Shown here in pieces: positions 1 through 9,916 of a stretch of 64,000 bases of DNA. The first letter of the stretch is position 1, and every line of letters starts with the position of its first letter. Both the position numbers and the translations under genes were made by a program. Location of the stretch: the NCBI GenBank assembly GCA_000328365.1, contig KB294550.1:162932-226931 (forward strand), given 5' to 3'. Source of the DNA: Capitella teleta (Eukaryota; Annelida; Polychaeta; Capitellidae). The notes beneath the pieces are model-generated. The model was not told the DNA's origin. It did not search any database and was given only the letters and a program-made list of their open reading frames with translations.

Positions 1-2
1 AC

Positions 3-188
3 GCACACTATCCAAATGAAATTTGTAAAGAACTTGTCGTGAACTTAGATAATGAAATTAAGACACTCGATATAACAAGTCCACTCAGTATTGTTACAGA
101 TACGTCCCAGGCATCAAGTCGGTTTATGAGGGCGACTGTATATATACCCCTAATTGATGCCCTGAATTCTGCCATTTACATATCCTAA
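3..188 (+). pseudogene. Possible hAT-type transposase fragment, open at the window edge
   Basis: An open frame enters from the left edge and ends at TAA (186-188), giving 61 residues. Its end, FMRATVYIPLIDALNSAI, resembles the stretch of hAT/ZMYM-like (DUF4371) transposases that usually reads YYRxxVFIPYLDxLIxxL, where the product normally continues well beyond. If that is right the fragment is cut short at its 3' end. The resemblance is by eye only; it could also be a chance frame, since no start is visible. Confidence 0.35.
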
Positions 189-369
189 AAAAAAATTACC
201 CGAGAAAATCGATTCGCATAACGTACGGATCGATAATTTAATTGCTGATTGTGATAAGGCGTTGTTGATCTCCAATGTTGTTTGTGTGAATGTGGCCACG
301 AAACTCAAATCTCGTTCGACACCATGCGAAAAGTCCTCCTAATAACCTCTTCACTCAGTATGTACTTAC

Positions 370-1128
370 TTGGAGGACAGAATGGTACATGTGTACAGAG
401 CTGGAATCTGCTGAAGTATTTCGTAGTGTAACACCAAGGCTCTGGATCGTAGACTCCAGTGATACTTATGGGATTCCTACAGTAGTTTTCATTGTCGGAG
501 ATGTTACCCAACAATGACCACAATCTCAGTTCTGTATACACTGACTTATGAGGAGAGTTTGAATCCCATCGCTGGCACATGATTCCCTCAGGGGTGTAGT
601 TCAGGAGACCTTTATAGTGAATGCCAGCTTCATCGTCTCGGCAACCTCCTATTGAAAAAAAAGAAAGATGGGTATTGCGATAACGATTCTAATGATATAT
701 TTTACACGCACGATCACACGAGGAGCAGAAGAGAACTCTGCAGTACTGCCATCTGATTGCGGGGTCTGTGGTGAGGCACCAGGGTCCTCCAGGGTCGTTG
801 CTGGGGTTCCTGCAGTGATTGTGGGCGAGGTCATCATTCGGAAAATGTGCGTCGTCCACGTTGTGAGCGTGTGGTGTCTGCACATCCCATCGTTGACAAG
901 TTTGCCCAGATATAGTAGTGCTTAGGGTGCCACTGTACTCCACGCCACGCTGGCTCAGTTTACACTCAGCTGCCACTGTATATAATTATGTATTAGTATA
1001 TGTAAGTAGAAAGGGGTGTGCCTGTTGCAATCGGTAATCAATGATAATTCATAAATGTTACCTGCTAGTGATATCCATGGTAACAATAGCAAGCTGATAC
1101 CAAAACCTGTAGTATCAGTGATCTTCAT
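370..1128 (-). pseudogene. Left kringle gene copy (signal exon plus two kringles), frame-broken
   Basis: Exons on the minus strand: 1062-1128 (signal peptide, starts MKITDTTGFGISLLLLPW), 712-975 (kringle 1) and 370-649 (kringle 2). Kringle 1 has all six cysteines (EC, TCQRWD, HNHCRNP, PWC, QYC, LFC). Kringle 2 keeps GGCRDD, CQRWD, YCRNP, PWCYTT and CPP, but compared with the right copy it carries one extra base near 600 (CTGAAACTAC against CTGAGCTAC), which brings a stop into frame before the second kringle cysteine; the exon is 280 bp where a multiple of three is expected. The donor after kringle 1 is GTGCGT instead of GTGAGT. No downstream exon like 3296-3454 is visible before the window edge. 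Either a young pseudogene or a base error in the assembly. Confidence 0.7.
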
Positions 1129-1250
1129 CGCTGACGCTCTCCTCTGCAGACAATGTGAGTGCTTACGACCTGTCTTCATGCAGCTTTTGTTGTATTTTTT
1201 TGGTAGGGAACAAAAACGCGAGGCAACGAAACACTGAATAAAACATTCGA
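712..1250. repeat. Near-identical duplicated tract (partner 4359-4925)
   Basis: The block holding the first-kringle exon, the following intron, the signal-peptide exon and its 5' flank is almost the same as 4359-4925, with only scattered substitutions (for example TATCAGCTTG/TATCAACTTG in the signal exon). Similarity stops abruptly at the donor side of the kringle 1 exon and fades about 120 bp upstream of the ATG. The neighbouring kringle 2 exons are much more diverged, so this is either a partial recent duplication or gene conversion restricted to the 5' half of the genes. Confidence 0.85.
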
Positions 1251-2160
1251 AACGATGTCTTCCAACTACATCCAACTGATCTATTGGCACTAAATCATGT
1301 TTACAATTGGCATTTGCTCGATAATTTTGAGTGAATTAACCTAATTACATTGATTAATCGGGACCTAAAAACGGTGTATTTATGCTCAAGCAAATCATAT
1401 TTGATTTGAATATTATTAGTTATATTCTCCCTCCTCTTTAATTGCCTCATCAACAATCAGGTGTCCTTCCATGACAACATTATTTACTTAAAGATCAACC
1501 ATAATGCCCGAGATAACGCCAAATTCACAAAATATACCCCCTAATAATCCTAATTAATCATTCCAGAGCATAATAATTACCTCATTTATATGGTACGAAA
1601 GAGACACGAACAACTCATATTCAGTGGTTCTAATTCTCCCTCCATACATCGGTTTGGTTCACATTTTTGCAGCTAGTTAGTGGAGCTGCGAATGACGCAT
1701 AACCCCCAGGAATTCCGCCAGACGACCCACCAAAAAAAACAAAAAACAAAAAAGGTTTCTCGTGTAACATATCAACGCAAACGATTCGGTTTCGTCGCCT
1801 TGAGTCAGAAAATGATGAAAAAAATCGCTAATATCTTGAGTTATATATAGGGTTAATAACTTATCATAAGAAGTTTGAATCGACTAATTATCACTCAATT
1901 TTACAATAAAACAGATAAAAAACAATATAACTGAGTATTTTGCGATGTGTCTATTTGTGTTGGATTGTTCGAGTCAATATTGCCTCATTCTCAGCTGACA
2001 GATTATAACGTTCAGATTATTATGTATATGTCCTATGATTTCCGACCTAATCAAGTGTGTGTTACAAATAGTCGTAATTGAGAAAATTCATTGAATTGTT
2101 CAGCATTGTATTTATTCGTGAGTTCGCCAATAAAAACTCTATTACCCTAGGGTTTATGAT
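1251..2160. other. AT-rich spacer, nothing recognised
   Basis: No coding frame, RNA or repeat family recognised here; there is an A-rich run with interspersed C near 1729-1755. Confidence 0.5.
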
Positions 2161-2186
2161 GGGGTGTTATGACGTCATAACACCCC
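2161..2186. promoter_or_regulatory. 26-bp perfect palindrome centred on TGACGTCA
   Basis: GGGGTGTTATGAC is followed at once by its exact reverse complement GTCATAACACCCC. The centre is the cAMP response element consensus TGACGTCA. It lies directly left of a Tc1/mariner transposase remnant and about 1 kb upstream (in minus-strand sense) of the left kringle start, so it may be a regulatory site, an element end or a repair scar. Confidence 0.5.
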
Positions 2187-2221
2187 TGAGATAGTGGGGC
2201 AGGACTTGCAGTGGACCTTTG

Positions 2222-2345
2222 GAAGAATGGGCTGCACTGGCCCAGAAGAGGATCAGAATTCTCATCCGCAGCATGTGCCGAAAGTGAATGGCCTGTATTG
2301 AGGCAATGAGGGGCCACATTCATTATCGATGGTAATTTTTATCCC
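2222..2345 (+). mobile_element. Tc1/mariner-type transposase C-terminal fossil
   Basis: The plus-strand frame from 2227 reads EWAALAQKRIRILIRSM, then after a stop MACIEAMRGHIHYRW. This matches the C-terminal helix of Tc1/mariner (Tc3-like) transposases, commonly EWxxIPxxxIxxLIxSMPRRxxAVIxARGGHTxY, including the GGHTxY-like ending (here GHIHY). The catalytic DDE part and both terminal repeats are absent, and an in-frame TGA splits the remnant, so it is a dead fragment. Confidence 0.7.
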
Positions 2346-3030
2346 TTTTTTTTTCAATAAAATAATCATTCCATCTTTAATGTGATTTTGCGTTTTGATC
2401 CCTACCCCACATTCAACATCCTTGCTGATTCCACGTGACGGCCAGAAACTCCAACTCCGAATAATTCATCATGAATGGATACCCCATTGTCTAACGAGCA
2501 GACGACGCCACGCCAGCACCAGGTCGAAGCGGCCAATTGAGTGTTACACAATGTGGATACCCAACAGATCCATTAATCATATATTTACGATGAATTTAGT
2601 TTGCACTACTCCATAAGCTTTTCAAGATATGTATAACTAATTTTGTTACTCAGTATACATCCATGTATTGTGAAAAAGATAATCCATACGCGAATGCGTT
2701 AACGTCACATAACAATGGCGCTCAATAGGAGAGACTCACGAATTATTAAAAAGGATCGAATCCATCCATGCGCGTGCGGTGTCGAAAGCTGGTAGGTTCA
2801 GTGCAGTTTGGAATATTTAGGAACCTTTCTATCAAGACTGCTTGGTTGACGTCATTGTTCGTTTCGCCAAGCCGCAAGCAAAACATATCACTCAACAGCA
2901 ATTTTCAATATTACTTACATTTAATGAAACCAGTCGCAGAAATTCCGTGTCAAATGAATTAAAGGAAATAAAGAGATAACAATATGATACAAATAATAAT
3001 AATAAAATTAAGTACATTCATAGTTATTAT
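2346..3030. other. Spacer between kringle genes, nothing recognised
   Basis: AT-rich DNA without a frame or repeat I can name. It lies downstream of the right kringle gene and upstream of the left one, so it should hold the 3' end of the former and further 5' DNA of the latter. Confidence 0.4.
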
Positions 3031-3064
3031 TTAATACTCTGGACATGAGTGGAGACCACATACT

Positions 3065-4775
3065 TCAAGATAGGTGAATGTTGGCCGAATGACGACATGA
3101 ACAGATGAGAATGTCAGCGGAGAAATCGTCTCGCATTTGAATCTGCAGCCGTGCGTGTCGCTCAGGGAATGCGTGGCTGTTCTCACGCAGGTCTCGCTGT
3201 ACTTGGTTCGCGATTTTCCGCACGAGAAATTCACGGTTCTCGCGTGAATGTATGCCTGGATGGCATCGCCGATGTGCAGTCATGCTGACTCATACCAGTC
3301 TTGTAGTTCACTTCAAACAGCAGACTGTTGGTCGAGTTGCTCAGGTCAAAGATCATGGTCAAATCCGCTGAGATGAGTCCAGATTTTTGACACATTTCTT
3401 CCTTCAGCAACAGACTGAGGTCCAGGTTGGCATTTGACTGGACTCGGGTCACATCTGCAAAATTTTTAACATATCATAATTCTCTCCTGGTGTAAAGTAT
3501 TCACAATTGACAGAGTGACGTTTCTAATGTTGCTTTGGTTTAATGCACAGCCCCTGGTATATTGCTCCCCCCCCCCATTCCCCCAATCAATCGGCCGGTG
3601 CAACATACTATTATTGATGGCATGATTCAATGGTGTTCCCAGTGAACATGAATTGAGCATTCCTGATCATTAACACTCACATGTGCAACTTAATTATTGG
3701 CGTCCTTCTTTGAAATTAATCATTCGCATGAGAATTTGATCCAACGAGTTGAACTAGCAATACCGTTAGATTTATTGGCAAAACCAGTTATGAAAAAAAA
3801 AAAAACCTAACTCAATGTAATAATTTTGCATTCGTGCAATGTGCAGAATGAAGCAGCAAAAGACGTGCTGCCATTGTCCGTAGCCAATTATTTACGTTCA
3901 ACTCACACGGCGGGCAGTACGGAACATGAGTGCAGTATGCATATCTGATGTTGTCGTCCATAGTGTAACACCATGGGCCATCATCGGCCCAAGGTAAAGG
4001 GTTCCTGCAGTAGTTGTCGTTGTCACCGATGTCGCCCAACAATTTCCAATTTTTTAATTTTGAATAGCCCAAGTGCAAGTGAGGATCTTGTACATCCCAT
4101 CGTTGGCATATAACTCCATCCGGGGTGTAGCTCAGGAGACCTTTGTAGAAATGACCTCCTTTATCATCTCGGCAACCTCCTGATATGTTAGAAGAAAACA
4201 AAAATATTGCTACATGGGTAATCGTCCAAGCGTTATCTGTCATGTTATACATAGAGTACATTTTAACATTATTATTTTAATTATTATTTTAATTTCAAAA
4301 TTGATATAAATATATTTATACAGCAGTTCAGATTTCCATGCGAATATTGTGCACTCACGATCACAAGAGGAGCAGAAGAGAACTCTGCAGTACTGCCATC
4401 TGATTGCGGGGTCTGTGGTGAGGCACCAGGGTCCTCCAGGGTCGTTGCTGGGGTTTCTGCAGTGATTGTGGGCGAGGTCATCATTCGGAAAATGTGCGTC
4501 GTCCACGTTGTGAGCGTGTGGTGTCTGCACATCCCATCGTTGACAAGTTCGCCCAGATATAGTAGTGCTAAGGGTGCCACTGTACTCTACGCCACGCTGG
4601 CTCAGTTTACACTCAGCTGCCACTGTATATAATTATGTATTAGTATATGTAAGTAGAAAGGGGTGTGCCTGTTGTAATCGGTAATCAATGATAATTCACA
4701 AATGTTACCTGCTAGTGGTATCCATGGTAACAATAGCAAGTTGATACCAAAACCTGTAGTATCAGTGATCTTCAT
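3065..4775 (-). CDS. Secreted two-kringle protein (right copy)
   Basis: Five exons on the minus strand: 4709-4775 (signal peptide, MKITDTTGFGINLLLLPW, phase 1), 4359-4622 (kringle 1), 3907-4179 (kringle 2), 3296-3454 and 3065-3255; total 954 bp, 317 aa. Both kringles have six cysteines and the usual CQRWD, CRNP and PWC motifs, and all domain exons are phase 1-1, the classic kringle symmetry. After kringle 2 comes a region of about 115 aa (VTRVQSNANLDLSLLLKEEM, then RENREFLVRKIANQVQ) that I do not recognise: alternating hydrophobic strands, NST and one or two cysteines, then an amphipathic helix. The last intron would be only 40 bp (3256-3295); if it is not removed the protein ends at 3231. 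Kringles bind protein or lysine ligands outside the cell; no protease domain follows, so a catalytic role is not supported. Confidence 0.75.
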
Positions 4776-4925
4776 CGTTGACACTCTCCTCTGCAGACAA
4801 TGTGAGTGCTTGCGACATGTTTTCAGCTTTTGCTATGAATATCCAAGATGATATTGACAGCAACGACGAATCACAAGAAATAATTTATCGCCATGAAAAA
4901 CTGAATAAAACATTAGAAATTACTT
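4359..4925. repeat. Near-identical duplicated tract (partner 712-1250)
   Basis: Right-hand copy of the duplicated block holding kringle 1, the intron and the signal exon of the intact kringle gene. The donor here is consensus (GATC then GTGAGT), unlike the left copy. Confidence 0.85.
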
Positions 4926-5922
4926 ATTTCAATTGCTCATGTTTTCTATTAGCACTTAAACAGGTTCATTAGTATTTGTTTGATAGTTTTCAGTAAATTT
5001 TATTGGTTCAACCCAGAGTATCAAATCATTGGAATTGCTTACAAGCATACCATATTTATGTTAGCCAATATTCCTGCGTCTTCCATTGCCTACGATATGG
5101 ACAATCAGGTTTCCAAAAATATCCCATTGAATTCGCACTTTTTTATTATTACTTTGCTGGTTGCAATTAATCGATTGATCCTGTGGATGGGAATAAACAT
5201 GATAGATATTTTTATACATTATTTTTAAGAATGTATAAAAATAATGCTGTTATGCGCCACTCTATACAAGATAAGCAGACTATCAAATAAACCTCTATAA
5301 TGTATAACGACATCTTGGTTTCATTCATAACACCACACATTAGTTCATCATACACAGCACTTGGTCAAAATTATGTTAAAAGTGATATGCGGCCGAGTGA
5401 AATTAACCGGCATGATTTTTTGTTATTGAAACCGAGCTTTCAAAATTTCTGGAAGGATTGGTTGGCAGCCTTCTTGGTGGCTTCTCTTGAACACAAACAT
5501 GCTGACCCCCTGGTGCGTTCCAAGGAGACATCGGGCATTGATTATGTTGCCCGAATGGTGTTCAAATCAAGACTTTTTTGTCCATCCGAGTCTGCTTTTT
5601 GTGTTCTCATTTATTGATTTTGTTCCTCGGAGCGAATCGATGTTCAATGGAATTTTTTTGTGTTCACTCACATCATTTTGCTCTATTCAACTGAATATCC
5701 AATGCAATATTCAAATTCATTCAATTAATAATTCATATATAAAAACATCTCGTAATCACAAGATGTTTTTATATATTGTGCTGAGCAATTATGGAATAAT
5801 TCCTCCCTTTGTCACTACAGCAGCCATTCTCATTGGAGAGTGTTACGTTTACAGCAGCTGTATTCGAAGCACCCGTACTGACGGTGTGTTCCGCTTACAG
5901 CAACTAGGCATTGTGGAAGAAC

Positions 5923-5932
<10 letters not shown>
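4926..5932. other. Spacer, nothing coding recognised
   Basis: Several short frames run through this stretch but none has a recognisable motif, splice context or homologue in the window. The hairpin at 5735-5776 is listed separately. Confidence 0.4.
5735..5776. repeat. 16-bp perfect inverted repeat with 10-base loop
   Basis: ATATATAAAAACATCT at 5735-5750 and its exact reverse complement at 5761-5776, separated by cgtaatcaca. It can form a stem-loop in DNA or RNA. No terminal-repeat element or terminator context is visible. Confidence 0.7.

Positions 5933-5950
<18 letters not shown>
5923..5950. repeat. Poly-A tract
   Basis: About 28 uninterrupted A. No retroposed gene is recognisable upstream, so I do not call a processed pseudogene. 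Confidence 0.85.
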
Positions 5951-5953
<3 letters not shown>

Positions 5954-6265
5954 ACACAGCGAGAGAATCTGTTCATTATAATATCAATGACAAATACACA
6001 TTTAATAAAGTCGATACTCAATGAAAAAAAAACATTCGGTTCAGTATTCGGCTTCAAGGAAGCCAAATTCCATCTCGTTCTCTGAAGTTATGTTTTTATT
6101 TCATGTTCTCAATCGATTCGGACGAATCGATTATAGTGACAATACCTGACCACCGATCAGCTCGGTTGTGCCAACCAGAGATTGAGTTATGAGCCGATGT
6201 ATCATAACGCATTAAGAACGTTATGATTGACAGCAATCCAAACAAGGTCCAAGAATAAACGAGAG

Positions 6266-6440
6266 ATGTTGGCCGAGTGCCGAGTGGTTAACGTGCTTGC
6301 CTCAAAAGGGCTTGGCGCTGGCCACTGGAGGTTCGAACCTTGTGTCCTTGGGTAAGGTGCTGAACTCCTGCTTACCTCCTCGGACCACATAAGCCTTGGC
6401 TGCTTCAGGATTCTGAGGTTAAATAAAACCACACACAAAA
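6266..6440 (+). mobile_element. tRNA-derived SINE, family 1, copy A
   Basis: The head is tRNA-like: an A box (TGGCCGAG...GAGTGGTTAA) followed by a B box GGTTCGAACC at 6330-6339, as in RNA polymerase III promoters. The body continues CCTTGTGTCCTTGGGTAAGG and CTGAACTCCTGCTT, which recurs in inverted copy at 32762-32957. It ends in an A-rich tail near 6440. A real tRNA is unlikely because no anticodon arm or acceptor stem pairs up. Confidence 0.8.
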
Positions 6441-6445
6441 AAATG

Positions 6446-9110
6446 ATGATTCAAGAATGTTGGCAAATTGATCGGGTGCGAGTATGCGTGTATATTATTA
6501 GGCCTAGTTACTTATTGCATCATAGTATTTTTTTATTTTTTTTTATTGTGAAATTAATTAACACACACTTTTGAACCATCATAAAAATTACATTTAAATC
6601 CTTCGATCGCTTTTACAATTATTGTGTTTAGAAATAACTATAATCTCAAACGTAGATATTGTGGTGATTTCACTAATTCACCTTTTTCTACTCCTCGTGA
6701 GTTCAAATTAACTCTTTTATTTTTCTTAGACGGATGTTTGTTATAATCCGTTTCAACCTCTCGCAAATCTTCAACGGGACAACTCATGAATATTCTCTGT
6801 AAAATAAAAGATCGGCATATTGATAACGGGTGAACCCAAAGGGTCACGCCACTGAGGAGCACATTACATTGTACACGTATCAGGCTTTTCTCGTCTTTTT
6901 TTTTACGCAGTAGATGCTATAAAATCGTTTGTTTGTTGTTTTTGTTTTGTTTACTCTCTCGACTAAATTCTGGTGAATTAGGTCAGATTCGAAATGCATC
7001 GATCCACATTATAGAGCATTGAATCCATCTCATTCTCTCATGTTATGTATTTATTTCGTTTTCTCAATTGAACTTTCACTATATTGGCCTCGCGTATGCA
7101 GGTTACGCAGCCTTTGTATTCTGCAGACGACTGTGCATTGTAATGGATTCAAGGCCATCGACAATATTCCCTCGGGTATATATCAGCCCTAATAGCCCAT
7201 TCATGGCTTTAGCGGGTTCGTGGGAAAATAAACGATTGTGCGTATCGGCCATTGCGTGCGTGGACTGAAACGACGCGTGCTTAGCAAAGGTCCATTGCAT
7301 ACAGTATTTTATAAACCCCTGCTGACGACATCATTCCATCTCAGAATAATAGTTATCCATTGGAAATGTCGCTGATCAGACATATTATACGCTAACCAAG
7401 AATTACTTAATAGCAATTTGAATTTGTGACTGTTATCACCAGTTAGTTAACTTAACTCCTATCAATAACTCTTCTTTATTGGTGGTAATTGTGCAATAGA
7501 CAACGGATGGGCTGGGTATTGGCATGGCCGCCTTGCATTCCGGGAGATCTGTCATAGCTATAGATCGAGGTGAATCAGGCATCTTTTGTCCTCAATCCAG
7601 TCCCCAAGACGGATAAAAAATAAAGATGACGTCTTGTAAGTGAGTTATTGCTCTTTGATCGATCTGGATCCACCAAGAAGTGACGTTGATTGAATCCTGT
7701 TTGGCATCGATTAATCACTTTTGTCAATCTCATTCTGTTGGCCTTGATGCTGGCGTTGATGTCTGCGTATGTCAGAGTGGAACATTGTCAGTTTTATTGC
7801 AATCTAGCAGACACAAGCAGCGTCACTCTGTTACGTCGAATGACGCATCGTGTGATGCATCGGTTTCTATTGGGGCAAAGGAAATGGTTCTACGCATAAG
7901 ATGATCACGGCGTCTGCCCTTAGGGGAGGAGGGATCATTCCAAAAGAGGCGTCCATCTCACAACATTTGTATCAGGAGCGGTGACCGAATAGTGATGTGC
8001 CATACGTATATGAGTTTAAGGACGGCAGGGGCGGTTAACTTGATTGTGATTCGGATTTTTCGAAGCAATTGATCAACATTGGCTTTCGTTAATGTTGACC
8101 TGTATGCACTGATGCGTGGTGGCTAGATGTCTGACAGGAGACCGGATTTCTCTGACGCTGAAATGGTCATACACGGTTGAATACAGGAACATCAGATGTG
8201 AGATGCAATGCAAAATTATGCATTACGTAACAGGGAGATAGCGATGTATATTTTATTTCAATGCAAATCCAACAGAATTCAGGAATAAAATGAAGTCCAA
8301 GCAGCAACAGCATCATTCTAGATCACACTATAATTCATTTGACCTTATTAAAACATTAAATCATACCGACATTGACTTCTTTGGGGTTGTGATTAAAACC
8401 AGAACCGGTTCGATGTTCCCAATCCAAGATTCGCTATCATCGAAGTAAAGCCGGTTCTTGCACTTTCGGTGAAAATGCCGATTGTGAAGCATGTCATTAT
8501 GAATGCAAGAATTCCAGTATATGTAACCCAAAGCAAAATATTACACACACTTATTCTAATCGATCCCTTAATATTTACGTACGAAACTCAACACTTGTTT
8601 CGTCTTGGGTTAACTTCTTTGCGTACTTTTCAAATCGCAAGTGCTTAAATTACAAATAAACCTTTGTTAATCATGAATTTGTCATCCATTTTGTGATCGC
8701 CATCTCCGTGATTAATAACGCAGATTCCTACATTGTGATAATCGAAGTTGATGGATATATCATGTTGCCATGGGTAACCTAAGAATCATCCATCATGCTA
8801 CAGCATCGTAGACTGAAACACCATACTGTAATTAAGTAGGTTATTATATAGAGCAATACTACAACAAGTAGAGATAGCATGAGTCATTATAATAGATCAT
8901 TCACTATTTTTATTATTAAAATACGACAATTTCCAGTGAAGGATACGAAGGTGCAGTCTATGAAGCGCATGCGTATCCCAAGAAACGCATAGAGCAAGCA
9001 CTCGCCTGACAACCTATTGCAGCGACAGGGAAGCCATCTTTTGCTTATCCATCAAGTGAAATGAAGCCAGCTCTGACGTCACAAGACGTGTGCAGCATGT
9101 ATACTTACCT
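6446..9110. other. Spacer of about 2.7 kb, nothing recognised
   Basis: No exon, RNA gene or repeat family that I can support. Short overlapping frames near 7680-7900 carry no motif. Confidence 0.4.
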
Positions 9111-9112
9111 CC

Positions 9113-9257
9113 TTTAGAATTATATCAATCTTGAATGTCCACAGCTGGCCCTCGATCCGTCCATTCAGGTTCATAGTGCAGTTGTCACTGGAGTTGCTTA
9201 AAAGTCATACAATTAACGCATCTTCAGAGTCTAAGGTCGCTTGAGTCACCTTGCATG
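9113..9257 (-). pseudogene. Candidate decayed exon resembling the kringle-gene exon at 3296-3454
   Basis: The minus strand reads KVTQATLDSEDALIV, a TGA, then LLSNSSDNCTMNLNGRIEG and QLWTFKIDIILKE, ending at a good donor (GGAG then GTAAGT). The layout (VT start, a hydrophobic stretch, one cysteine, alternating strands) parallels the exon after kringle 2 at 3296-3454. The in-frame stop and lack of neighbouring exons suggest a stranded remnant. Similarity is weak and judged by eye. Confidence 0.25.
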
Positions 9258-9262
9258 TATAG

Positions 9263-9916
9263 CATGCGCAGGACGAGTACATGCAGTTACTGGCATCACA
9301 ATCTATGTCTAAGGAGACAAACCCTTGCGCAGGATGTTTTTATGTTTCATATTCATTGCATACTGGAATAGTGAATCTGTAGACACTGGATTCTATTAAT
9401 TTCGAGTCATGTGCCAGTCATCAATGCTAACCCCTAGAGAAAAATCGCTGAGCTACTACTCATTTGAGAGCCATATACAGACTGGGTTAGGGAAATATAA
9501 TTATGTAATATAGTGCGGAGGCATTTTATTTGAAAATAAAAGCAAGCGTGTTACAGGAAGAACAGGGAGATGCGTTTCTGAGATTGAATCGCATTGGGAT
9601 TCGGAGAAATTTGTGATCAGTTTTATTGATGGAAGAAATAAACACGACGAGATTGTTCATTGGCTCAAATTGCAGCTCCGATGTAGCGATAGAGAACGTC
9701 CAGTAATGCATAAGACCACATAATCCATCAGGAAATTATTAAGAAGTAACGCTCAGTCAGACAGTATTTGTGTATTATTGCCCGACGCTTCTTGATATAA
9801 ATTCAGTCTACTCCTCGATACTGATCAATCCATAATAAAATTGCATCACAGTACATACTGTCTAGGCATCCATAGAGGTAAGCTGTGTCCACAGGAGAAT
9901 ATAGTCAGCTTCACAT
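9263..9916. other. 3' flank of the acetylcholine receptor gene
   Basis: Directly downstream of the receptor stop codon, so it should hold the 3' UTR. No other gene was recognised. Confidence 0.5.

Noticed and set aside
3031-3234. Cysteine-rich alternative last exon of the kringle gene
   Set aside because: It needs a frame that does not follow phase 1 from the preceding exon, whereas the overlapping frame at 3065-3255 does.
6266-6345. tRNA gene suggested by A and B boxes
   Set aside because: The acceptor and anticodon arms do not pair, and the same unit with a shared body recurs at 32762-32957, so it is a SINE.
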